This document shows positions 8,133 through 15,299 of a stretch of 64,000 nucleotides of DNA, piece by piece. The stretch lies in contig NZ_JBFTER010000009.1 in assembly GCF_047229345.1 (NCBI RefSeq), positions 1 to 64,000 of the forward strand, written 5' to 3'. Position 1 is the first letter of the stretch. Each line of letters begins with the position of its first letter. A model generated the notes under the pieces. It worked only from the letters and a program-made list of their open reading frames with translations. It was not told the DNA's origin and made no database searches. A program made the position numbers and the translations under genes. This DNA is from Cellulomonas_A sp047229345. GTDB taxonomy: Bacteria; Actinomycetota; Actinomycetes; Actinomycetales; Cellulomonadaceae.

Positions 8133-9416
8133 GTGGCCCTCATCGTGCAGAAGTACGGCGGCTCGTCCGTCGCCGACGCGACCAGCATCAAGCGCGTGGC
8201 GAAGCGGATCGCGGAGGCCAAGCGCGCCGGCAACGAGGTCGTCGTCGTGGTCTCCGCCATGGGGGACACCACCGACGAGCTCATCGACCTCGCGAACCAG
8301 ATCACGCCGCTGCCGCCGTCGCGCGAGATGGACATCCTGCTGACCGCGGGCGAGCGCATCTCGATGTCGCTGCTCGCGATGGCCATCGCCAACCTGGGCG
8401 TCGAGGCGCAGTCGTTCACCGGGCAGCAGGCCGGGGTCATCACCGACACCGCGCACGGCAAGGCCCGGATCATCGACGTCACGCCGAGCCGCATCCGCGC
8501 GACGCTCGACGACGGGTCGGTCGCGATCGTCGCCGGCTTCCAGGGCGTCACGCAGCACACGAACGACGTGACGACGCTGGGCCGCGGCGGCTCGGACACG
8601 ACGGCGGTCGCGCTCGCGGCGGCGCTGGGCGCGGACGTCTGCGAGATCTACACGGACGTCGACGGCGTGTTCAGCGCGGACCCGCGCATCGTGCCGAGCG
8701 CCCGCAAGCTCGACCGGATCAGCTACGACGAGATGCTCGAGATGGCGGCGAGCGGCGCCAAGGTGCTCGTGCTGCGCTGCGTCGAGTACGCGCGCCGCTA
8801 CGGCGTGCCCGTGCACGTGCGCTCGTCGTTCTCGGGCCACACCGGAACACTGGTGACGAACAGTCCCGCCGAGGGACCCGAAGGAGAAGGCCAGATGGAG
8901 CAGCCGATCATCGCGGGCGTCGCGCACGACCGCAGCGAGGCCAAGGTCACGGTCGTCGGCGTCCCCGACGTGCCGGGCAAGGCCGCGCGCATCTTCCACG
9001 TCGTGGCGGCCTCGGGCGCGAACATCGACATGATCGTGCAGAACGTCTCGGCCGCCGCGACGGGCCGGACGGACATCTCGTTCACGCTCCCGCAGTCCGA
9101 CGGGGCCGCGGCGATCACGGCGCTGACCGAGCAGCAGGGCGAGATCGGCTTCGCGTCGCTGCAGTACGACGACGCGATCGGCAAGCTCTCGCTCATCGGG
9201 GCGGGCATGAAGTCGCACCCGGGCGTCTCGGCGAAGCTCTTCGAGGCGCTCTCGGACGCCGGCATCAACATCGAGATGATCTCGACCTCGGAGATCCGCA
9301 TCTCCGTCGTCACGCGCGCGGAGAGCCTGGACGACGCGGTGCGCGCCGTCCACACCGCGTTCGAGCTGGACTCCACCGAGGACGAGGCCGTGGTCTACGG
9401 CGGGACGGGGCGTTGA
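8133..9416 (+). CDS. lysC: Aspartokinase (alpha subunit; internal start for beta)
   Basis: 427 residues from GTG at 8133 with GGAG at 8121. It phosphorylates aspartate, the first step to lysine, threonine, methionine and diaminopimelate. The amino acid kinase domain opens with VQKYGGSSVAD and contains FQGVTQHTNDVTTLGRGGSDTTAVALA and YTDVDGVFSADPR, the substrate and ATP sites. Two ACT domains follow from about residue 260 (VTVVGVPDVPGKAARIF; LSLIGAGMKSHPGVSAKLFE), where lysine/threonine feedback acts. An internal ATG preceded by AAGGAG begins the ACT region, as in Corynebacterium and Bacillus lysC. asd follows after 2 bp, so lysC-asd is an operon. Confidence 0.97.
   Translation: MALIVQKYGGSSVADATSIKRVAKRIAEAKRAGNEVVVVVSAMGDTTDELIDLANQITPLPPSREMDILLTAGERISMSLLAMAIANLGVEAQSFTGQQAGVITDTAHGKARIIDVTPSRIRATLDDGSVAIVAGFQGVTQHTNDVTTLGRGGSDTTAVALAAALGADVCEIYTDVDGVFSADPRIVPSARKLDRISYDEMLEMAASGAKVLVLRCVEYARRYGVPVHVRSSFSGHTGTLVTNSPAEGPEGEGQMEQPIIAGVAHDRSEAKVTVVGVPDVPGKAARIFHVVAASGANIDMIVQNVSAAATGRTDISFTLPQSDGAAAITALTEQQGEIGFASLQYDDAIGKLSLIGAGMKSHPGVSAKLFEALSDAGINIEMISTSEIRISVVTRAESLDDAVRAVHTAFELDSTEDEAVVYGGTGR
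8881..8897 (+). promoter_or_regulatory. Internal RBS and start codon for the aspartokinase beta subunit
   Basis: AAGGAGAAGG (8881-8890) stands 4 bases before an in-frame ATG at 8895, inside lysC. Translation from it gives 173 residues (8895-9416), beginning MEQPIIAGV and holding only the two regulatory ACT domains. Overlapping alpha/beta translation is established for lysC of Corynebacterium glutamicum and Bacillus subtilis aspartokinase II. Confidence 0.85.
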
Positions 9417-9418
9417 CC

Positions 9419-10486
9419 ATGAGCGAGACCCAGGGGAACGGCCTGCGCGTCGGCGTCGTCGGCGCGACCGGGCAGGTCGGGGCGGTCATGCGCCGCCTGC
9501 TCGAGGAGCGCGACTTCCCGGTCGCCGAGATCCGCTTCTTCGCCTCCGCGCGCTCGGCGGGCACGACGCTGCCGTGGAAGGGCACCGACGTCGTCGTCGA
9601 GGACGCCGCGACGGCCGACCCCACGGGGCTCGACATCGCGCTGTTCTCCGCCGGGGGTGCGACGTCCAAGGCGCAGGCGCCGCGGTTCGCCGCCGCGGGC
9701 GTCACGGTCATCGACAACTCGTCGGCGTGGCGCATGGACCCCGACGTGCCGCTCGTCGTGTCCGAGGTCAACCCGGACGCGATCCGTGAGGCGCGCAAGG
9801 GGATCATCGCGAACCCGAACTGCACGACGATGGCCGCGATGCCGGTGCTGCGCGTGCTGCACGAGGAGGCCGGCCTGCAGCGGCTGATCGTCTCGACGTA
9901 CCAGGCGGTCTCGGGCAGCGGGCTCGCGGGCGCCGAGGAGCTCGACTCGCAGGTGCGCGCGGTGCAGGACCAGGACACGGTGGCCCTCGTGCACGACGGC
10001 CGCGCGGTGACCTTCCCGGACCCGCAGAAGTACGTCGCGCCGATCGCGTTCAACGTGATCCCGCTCGCAGGGAACCTGGTCGACGACGGCTCGCACGAGA
10101 CCGACGAGGAGCAGAAGCTCCGCAACGAGTCCCGCAAGATCCTCGGCCTGCCCGAGCTGCTGGTCTCGGGCACGTGCGTGCGCGTCCCCGTCTTCACCGG
10201 GCACTCGCTGTCGGTCAACGCCGAGTTCGCCCGCCCGCTCTCGCCCGAGCGCGCGCGCGAGCTGCTCACCGGCGCACCGGGCGTGGAGCTCGCGGACGTC
10301 CCGACGCCGCAGCTCGCCGCGGGTGCCGACCCGTCGTTCGTCGGCCGCCTGCGCCAGGACCCGGGCGTGCCCGAGGGTCGCGGCCTGGCGCTGTTCATCT
10401 CCAACGACAACCTCCGCAAGGGTGCCGCGCTCAACGCGGTGCAGGTCGCGGAGCTCGTCGCGGCGGGGCTGCGCACGGGCGTCTGA
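9419..10486 (+). CDS. asd: Aspartate-semialdehyde dehydrogenase
   Basis: 355 residues, the full family length. It reduces aspartyl phosphate made by LysC to aspartate semialdehyde with NADPH. The N-terminus VGVVGATGQVG is the NADP-binding glycine motif. IIANPNCTTMAA holds the catalytic Cys, and the later VFTGHSLSVNAEF holds the catalytic His region. It starts 2 bp after lysC and ends just before a strong hairpin, so the two genes form one transcription unit. Confidence 0.97.
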   Translation: MSETQGNGLRVGVVGATGQVGAVMRRLLEERDFPVAEIRFFASARSAGTTLPWKGTDVVVEDAATADPTGLDIALFSAGGATSKAQAPRFAAAGVTVIDNSSAWRMDPDVPLVVSEVNPDAIREARKGIIANPNCTTMAAMPVLRVLHEEAGLQRLIVSTYQAVSGSGLAGAEELDSQVRAVQDQDTVALVHDGRAVTFPDPQKYVAPIAFNVIPLAGNLVDDGSHETDEEQKLRNESRKILGLPELLVSGTCVRVPVFTGHSLSVNAEFARPLSPERARELLTGAPGVELADVPTPQLAAGADPSFVGRLRQDPGVPEGRGLALFISNDNLRKGAALNAVQVAELVAAGLRTGV

Positions 10487-10508
10487 CCGCCCGCACCCCA
10501 GCGTCTCC

Positions 10509-10540
10509 GGAGGCCCGGTCCACGTGTGGACCGGGCCTCC
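10509..10540 (+). terminator. Terminator after lysC-asd
   Basis: A perfect 15-bp stem starts GGAGGCCCGG and closes CCGGGCCTCC around a minimal loop, 22 bp after the asd stop. No U-tract follows, as is usual in actinobacteria. Confidence 0.8.
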
Positions 10541-10593
10541 GTGCGTCCGTGACCGCCCGTCGGGGCAGGACCCCTTGTGCCCGCGCCGGTCCT

Positions 10594-10621
10594 GTGGTTC
10601 ATTAGTCCAGTAACGAACCAC
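10594..10621. promoter_or_regulatory. Palindromic operator of the GntR regulator
   Basis: A 28-bp near-perfect palindrome has outer arms GTGGTTC and GAACCAC, with the interior (ATTAGTCCAGTAAC) also largely symmetric. It lies 28 bp before the GTG start of the GntR gene, where its own promoter must be. A TTGTGC at 10575 could be the -35. YtrA-type regulators typically repress their own ABC operon from such a site. Confidence 0.75.
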
Positions 10622-10648
10622 CAGACCAGAGACGAGGGGGCGGACGCC

Positions 10649-11056
10649 GTGTTCGATGGCCGGGACCCCATCTACCTGCAGATCGCCGATCAGATCCGCA
10701 GCAGCATCCTCGACGGGACGCTGCAGGAGGAGGAGCAGGTCATGTCCACCACGCAGTACGCGACGACGTACCGCATCAACCCGGCGACCGCCGCGAAGGC
10801 GTTCGCCGAGCTCGTCGACGAGGGCGTGCTCTACAAGCGCCGCGGCGTCGGGATGTTCGTCGCGACGGGCGCCCGCAGCGCGCTCCAGGCCGACGGGCGC
10901 GAGCGCTTCTTCGCCGAGGTCGTCGACCCGGTCGTCGACCAGGCGCACGTGCTCGGCATCGAGGTCGCCGACGTCGTCAAGCGCATCGAGGACCGCGCGG
11001 CCCGGCTCGGTCCCGACGGTGCGGCCCGCGGCGTCGCCCAGGGAGGTGCCCGGTGA
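10649..11056 (+). CDS. GntR-family (YtrA-type) transcriptional regulator
   Basis: 135 residues from a GTG at 10649, with GAGGGGG at 10634-10640 as RBS; a longer upstream reading would run through the operator and is unlikely. The winged helix is clear: PIYLQIADQIRSSILDG, then STTQYATTYRINPATAAKAFAELVDEG as recognition helices, and GVLYKRRGVGMFV as the wing. The short C-terminal part has no ligand domain, typical of the YtrA subfamily, whose members sit in front of ABC exporters they repress. The next gene overlaps its stop by 4 bp. The palindrome at 10594-10621 is the probable operator. Confidence 0.92.
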   Translation: MFDGRDPIYLQIADQIRSSILDGTLQEEEQVMSTTQYATTYRINPATAAKAFAELVDEGVLYKRRGVGMFVATGARSALQADGRERFFAEVVDPVVDQAHVLGIEVADVVKRIEDRAARLGPDGAARGVAQGGAR

Positions 11057-12042
11057 GCGGCTTCGGCGTGCAGGTCCGCGACCTCACCGTGCGCTACGGC
11101 GACGACACCGCGGTCGACGGGCTCACCGTCGACATCCCGGCCGGCTCGATCACCGGGCTGCTCGGCCGCAACGGCTCGGGCAAGACGACCCTCCTGTCCA
11201 CGCTCGCGGCGTTCCGGCGCCCGACGTCGGGCCAGGTGCTCGTCGACGGCGAGGACCCGTGGGAGAACGAGCGCGTCATGGCCGGCACGTGCCTGATCCG
11301 CGAGAGCGGCGACGTGCTCGCCGACGAGAAGCTGTCCGCGACGCTCGACTTCGTCGAGCAGGCCCGCCCGCACTTCTCCCGCGACCTCGCCGAGCGGCTG
11401 CTCGACACGTTCGAGCTCCACGCGAAGGCCAAGCAGAGCAAGCTCTCGCGCGGCAAGAAGTCGGCGTTCGGCGCCGTCGTCGGGCTCGCGAGCCGGGCCG
11501 AGCTCACGATGCTCGACGAGGTCTACCTCGGCATGGACGCACCGTCGCGGTACTCGTTCTACGACGCGCTGCTCGCCGACTACGTCGAGCACCCGCGCAC
11601 GATCGTCCTGTCGAGCCACCTCATCGAGGAGATCGAGCGGCTCTTCGAGCACGTCGTCGTGATCGACCACGGCACGCTGCTGCTCGCCGAGCCCGCCGAC
11701 GAGCTGCGCACGCGCGGCCTGACCGCGACCGGCCCGTCCGACGCCGTCGAGCGGTTCGCCGCCGGGCGCACCGTGGTCGGGCGCCAGCAGCTCGGCCGCA
11801 CCGCGCAGGTCACCCTGTTCGGGCCGCCGGCCGGCGACGACGACGCGCGCGCGCGCGACCTGGGCGTCGAGCTCGGGCCCGTGGACCTGCAGGACCTGTT
11901 CGTGCACCTGACGGCCCGCGGCGGAGCGGCGGGTGGCACCGCCGCCGACGCATCGTCCGACGACTCCGCCGCTCCCACCGGGTCCCTGACCGGCACCGGC
12001 GCGACCGGCTCCGACCCGACCGTCACGGAGGTCCCGCGATGA
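11053..12042 (+). CDS. ABC transporter ATP-binding protein (YtrB-like)
   Basis: 329 residues from a GTG overlapping the GntR stop. Walker A is LLGRNGSGKTTLL. The signature is degenerate, LSRGKKSAFGAVVGL, where LSGGQ is usual, and Walker B reads LTMLDEVYLGMD; this pattern occurs in ATPases encoded beside YtrA regulators. The H-loop is VLSSHLIEEIE. The C-terminal ~35 residues are a disordered Ala/Ser/Thr/Gly tail. It should energise the membrane protein at 12039-12815, whose ATG overlaps its TGA. Induction by cell-envelope stress is known for related systems; here that is only an inference. Confidence 0.9.
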   Translation: MSGFGVQVRDLTVRYGDDTAVDGLTVDIPAGSITGLLGRNGSGKTTLLSTLAAFRRPTSGQVLVDGEDPWENERVMAGTCLIRESGDVLADEKLSATLDFVEQARPHFSRDLAERLLDTFELHAKAKQSKLSRGKKSAFGAVVGLASRAELTMLDEVYLGMDAPSRYSFYDALLADYVEHPRTIVLSSHLIEEIERLFEHVVVIDHGTLLLAEPADELRTRGLTATGPSDAVERFAAGRTVVGRQQLGRTAQVTLFGPPAGDDDARARDLGVELGPVDLQDLFVHLTARGGAAGGTAADASSDDSAAPTGSLTGTGATGSDPTVTEVPR

Positions 12043-12815
12043 GCACCACGACCCTCGCCCGCCCGGCCGTCCGCCGCCGGACCCCGACGGCCCGGACCGC
12101 GCGGCACCTGCTCACGATGCTGCTGTACCTCGCGGTGTGGTTCTGGGGCATCGCGGTCGTCGTCCTGACGGTCGCGATCCTGCTGGTCGACCGGTTCGGG
12201 GACGTCACGACGAGCGTCGTGCAGTTCGCGCGGCAGGGCGGGATCTGGTTCCCCTTCTCGCTCACGATCATCATCGCGACGACCTACCTCCCGACGCACG
12301 TCGCCGCGGGGATGACCCGCAGGGCGTTCGCCACGGCGGCCCTCGTCGCCTCCGTCGTCACCGCCGCGGTCTACGCGGGGGTGCTGACGCTCCTGATCCA
12401 GGTGGAGCGCCTGGTCTACGAGCGGGCCGGCTGGACGCACGCCCTCACGGACATCGGCCTCTCGGCGACGTCCTCGGGCACGGCGGTCGACCTGGGCCGC
12501 CTGTTCCTCGACTACCTGCTCATGTTCGGCAGCGGCGTCGTGAGCGGTCTGCTCGTCGGCATCGTCTACTACCGGGCCGGCGGGTGGTGGGGGACCCTCG
12601 CGCTCCCGCTGACCATCGGTCCCCTCTTCCTCGTCACCGCGCTCCTCGCGAGCGACGCCGGACCGTTCGACCTGGCCTGGGTCGTCGAGCGCCTCGGTCC
12701 CGGCGGGGACGACGCCCTCGCCCGCGTGTCGCTCTGCGTGCTGATCATCGCCGCGCAGGCCGCCGCGTTCCACCGCATCACGCGGCGGGCGGCGCTCAAC
12801 CCGGTCACGACCTGA
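12039..12815 (+). CDS. ABC transporter membrane subunit
   Basis: 258 residues with about six predicted membrane helices (first at LLTMLLYLAVWFWGIAVVVLTVAIL). The gap between the second and third contains THVAAGMTRRAFATAA, a pattern common in membrane partners of YtrA-regulated ATPases. No enzyme motif is visible. The ATGA overlap with the ATPase and the common promoter at the GntR operator show it belongs to that three-gene unit. Confidence 0.8.
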   Translation: MSTTTLARPAVRRRTPTARTARHLLTMLLYLAVWFWGIAVVVLTVAILLVDRFGDVTTSVVQFARQGGIWFPFSLTIIIATTYLPTHVAAGMTRRAFATAALVASVVTAAVYAGVLTLLIQVERLVYERAGWTHALTDIGLSATSSGTAVDLGRLFLDYLLMFGSGVVSGLLVGIVYYRAGGWWGTLALPLTIGPLFLVTALLASDAGPFDLAWVVERLGPGGDDALARVSLCVLIIAAQAAAFHRITRRAALNPVTT

Positions 12816-13003
12816 GCCCGGGCGGGTCGTCACGGCGGCCCGCCCGCACCACCCGCTCACGCAGCCCCACGGGACGGCGCACCGCCGCACCCGCGGGTCC
12901 GCACACCCTCAGCACGTCCCGACGCACCACCACGCACCGCCGCGCAGGGGCCCCCTGTGCGCACCGCAGCACCACGCGAACCACCGAACCCCGGAGGGAC
13001 GAC

Positions 13004-13978
13004 ATGACCGCCACACCTGTCATCCAGGTCGAGCACCTGCGCAAGTCGTACGGCTCGACGCTCGCCGTCGAGGACGTCAGCCTCACCGTCCACCGCGGCG
13101 AGATCGTCGGGATCCTCGGGCCGAACGGCGCCGGCAAGACGACGACCGTCGAGTGCCTCGCCGGGCTGCGCGACCGCGACTCGGGCCGCGTCGACGTCCT
13201 CGGCCTCGACCCCGCCCGGGACCGTGCGGCGCTGCGCGAGGTGCTCGGCATGCAGCTCCAGGAGAGCGAGCTGCCCGCGCGCATCACGGCCCGCGAGGCC
13301 GCCGAGCTGTACGCGTCGTTCTACGCCGATCCCGCGGACCCGCTCGAGCTGCTCGACGACCTCGGGCTCGCGGACCGGCGCGACGCCCAGTTCCGGGCGC
13401 TCTCGGGCGGCCAGAAGCAGCGCCTGTCGATCGCGCTCGCACTCGTCGGCAACCCGCAGGTCGCGGTGCTCGACGAGCTCACGACGGGCCTCGACCCGCA
13501 GGCGCGGCGCGACACGTGGGACGTGGTCCGCAAGGTCCGCGACCGCGGCGTGACGATCCTGCTGGTCACGCACCTCATGGAGGAGGCGGAGCGGCTGTGC
13601 GACCGCATCGTCCTCATCGACGCGGGCCGGGTCGTCGCGACGGGCACCCCGGCCGAGCTCGCGGCGCAGTCGGCGGGGGAGCACGTGCTGCGGTTCCGCT
13701 CCCCGGAGCCGGGCGTCGCGGCGGTCCTCGCGGGGGTCCCGGACGTGCACGCGGTCGAGGGGCCCGACGACGGGCTCGCCTACGAGGTGCGCGGCGGCCC
13801 CGAGATCGTGCAGGACGTCATGGTCGCGCTGTCGGCCGCGGGCGTGCGCGCGAACGACGTGCGGCTCGAGCGCGGCACCCTCGAGGACGCGTTCCTCACC
13901 CTGACCGGCCAGGACCGGTCGCGCGACGCCGGCACCGGCCGTCGCTCCCGTTCCCTGCTGACCCGTTCGGAGGCCTGA
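13004..13978 (+). CDS. ABC transporter ATP-binding protein (DrrA-type)
   Basis: 324 residues, with GGAGGG at 12993 as RBS. Walker A GPNGAGKTTTVE, signature LSGGQKQRLSIALAL, Walker B VAVLDELTTGLD, and H-loop LLVTHLMEEAE are canonical. The C-terminal part (from about residue 230) is the DrrA-type accessory domain. The permease gene starts 2 bp after its stop. A 188-bp gap separates it from the YtrA-type operon, so it could have its own promoter or be read through from upstream. Confidence 0.92.
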   Translation: MTATPVIQVEHLRKSYGSTLAVEDVSLTVHRGEIVGILGPNGAGKTTTVECLAGLRDRDSGRVDVLGLDPARDRAALREVLGMQLQESELPARITAREAAELYASFYADPADPLELLDDLGLADRRDAQFRALSGGQKQRLSIALALVGNPQVAVLDELTTGLDPQARRDTWDVVRKVRDRGVTILLVTHLMEEAERLCDRIVLIDAGRVVATGTPAELAAQSAGEHVLRFRSPEPGVAAVLAGVPDVHAVEGPDDGLAYEVRGGPEIVQDVMVALSAAGVRANDVRLERGTLEDAFLTLTGQDRSRDAGTGRRSRSLLTRSEA

Positions 13979-13979
13979 C

Positions 13980-14807
13980 ATGACCGCCGCCCCGCTGACC
14001 CCGACCCCCGCGCCCGCCCCGGCGCGCACCGCGACCACGACGGCCACGAGCGGCCGGGTGCTCGCGCACGTGACCCGGACCGAGGCCCGGCTGTTCCTCC
14101 GGGAGCCGTCGGCCGCCTTCTTCGGGCTCGCGTTCCCCGCGGTGCTGCTCGTCGTCCTCGGGCTGTTCATGCCGTGGGCCGACCAGCCGTTCGACGACAA
14201 GGACCCGGTGCTGTCGCAGATCACGGCCATCACGGGCTACACCCCGATCGTCCTGGCGCTCGCGATCGCGACGGTCGGGTTCTCGACGTTCCCGACCCCC
14301 ATCGCCACGTACCGCGGCAACGGCGTGCTGCGCCGGCTCGCCACGACGCCGCTGCCGAGCTCCCGCGTGCTCGCCGCGCAGGTGCTGGTCAACGTCGCGA
14401 CGCTCCTCGTCGCCTCGGTCCTCGCCGTCGTCCTCGGCGTCGTCGTCCTCGACATCTCCCTGCCGGCCGACCCGCTCGCGCTCGTCCTCGGCTTCGTGCT
14501 CGGGGCGACGTCGACCATGGCGGTCGGGTGCCTCATCGCGGCCCGTGCGCCGAACACCGCCTCGGCGAACGGCGTCGGGATGCTGCTGTACTTCGTCTCG
14601 CTGTTCTTCGCCGGCGTGTGGATGCCGCTGCCGCTCATGCCGGAGGTCGTGCAGACGATCAGCCAGTACACGCCGGTCGGCGCGGCCTCGCAGGCGATGG
14701 GTGCCGGCTGGTACGGCCAGCCGTTCCCCGCGACTGAGCTCCTCGTCATGGCGGCGTGGACGCTCGTGGGCGTGCCGGTCGCCGCGAAGATCTTCCGCTG
14801 GTCCTGA
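13980..14807 (+). CDS. ABC-2 type transporter permease (DrrB-type)
   Basis: 275 residues. A Thr/Ala/Pro-rich N-terminus precedes VTRTEARLFLREPSAAFFGLAFPAVLL as first membrane entry, then five further helices. YRGNGVLRRLATTPLPSSRVLAAQVL is the cytosolic coupling region of the DrrB family. With the ATPase at 13004-13978 it should form a complete exporter of a drug or lipid-like substrate, not identified here. A strong hairpin follows 11 bp after its stop. Confidence 0.9.
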   Translation: MTAAPLTPTPAPAPARTATTTATSGRVLAHVTRTEARLFLREPSAAFFGLAFPAVLLVVLGLFMPWADQPFDDKDPVLSQITAITGYTPIVLALAIATVGFSTFPTPIATYRGNGVLRRLATTPLPSSRVLAAQVLVNVATLLVASVLAVVLGVVVLDISLPADPLALVLGFVLGATSTMAVGCLIAARAPNTASANGVGMLLYFVSLFFAGVWMPLPLMPEVVQTISQYTPVGAASQAMGAGWYGQPFPATELLVMAAWTLVGVPVAAKIFRWS

Positions 14808-14817
14808 GGCCCCCTCC

Positions 14818-14851
14818 ACGACGCCCGGGCGAACCGTCGCCCGGGCGTCGT
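14818..14851 (+). terminator. Terminator after the DrrAB-type exporter
   Basis: A 15-bp stem, ACGACGCCCGGGCGA with TCGCCCGGGCGTCGT, closes on a 4-base loop 11 bp after the permease stop. Confidence 0.85.
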
Positions 14852-15042
14852 CGCGCCCCCGGTACGCGCACGTGCCAGGCCCCCGCGGACGCCGAATCGT
14901 TTCACGGGGCTGTCGCCGGTGAGGGCGGGTGCCACTGTGGGCGCTGTTCGCGCGCCGGGCGCGTGGACCGCGCCGACGACGGCCCGGTCCGCACGGCCGC
15001 CGGGCGGACGGCCCCGGACGAACGCCCGCGGCCGCAAGGTTG

Positions 15043-15056
15043 TAGGAGCGCTCCCA
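15043..15056. promoter_or_regulatory. CebR/CelR-type operator of the cellulase gene
   Basis: TAGGAGCGCTCCCA matches the known actinobacterial cellulase operator TGGGAGCGCTCCCA at 13 of 14 positions. It lies 244 bp before the GH48 start. CebR/CelR are LacI-family repressors released by cellobiose or cello-oligosaccharides. The rest of the 448-bp gap (14852-15299) shows no gene. Confidence 0.85.
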
Positions 15057-15084
15057 TCGACGTCGACGGCGGGCGTGCAGGAGG

Positions 15085-15105
15085 CCCCCGCTGCCGCAGC
15101 GGGGG
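15085..15105 (+). promoter_or_regulatory. GC-rich hairpin in the cellulase leader
   Basis: A perfect 10-bp inverted repeat (CCCCCGCTGC with GCAGCGGGGG around one base) lies between the CebR-type site and the cellulase start. If transcribed it would form a very stable hairpin. It could act as an mRNA stabiliser or attenuator; no antiterminator partner is evident. Confidence 0.4.
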
Positions 15106-15299
15106 CGACGCCGGGCAGCACGCGCAGGACCGGGACCCGCAGCGACGCGGGGCCGGCGCGACGCGGGCCGCCCACCCTCCGGTCGCGCCATGGACGGCAC
15201 GGCCGGGACGGCCCGGCGGCGGGGCCACCGGCGTTCCCGGCGCAGCGGGACCGCGTCCCGGGCGCCCTCACCGGCGCCCTTCGACGAGAGGAACTTCGC

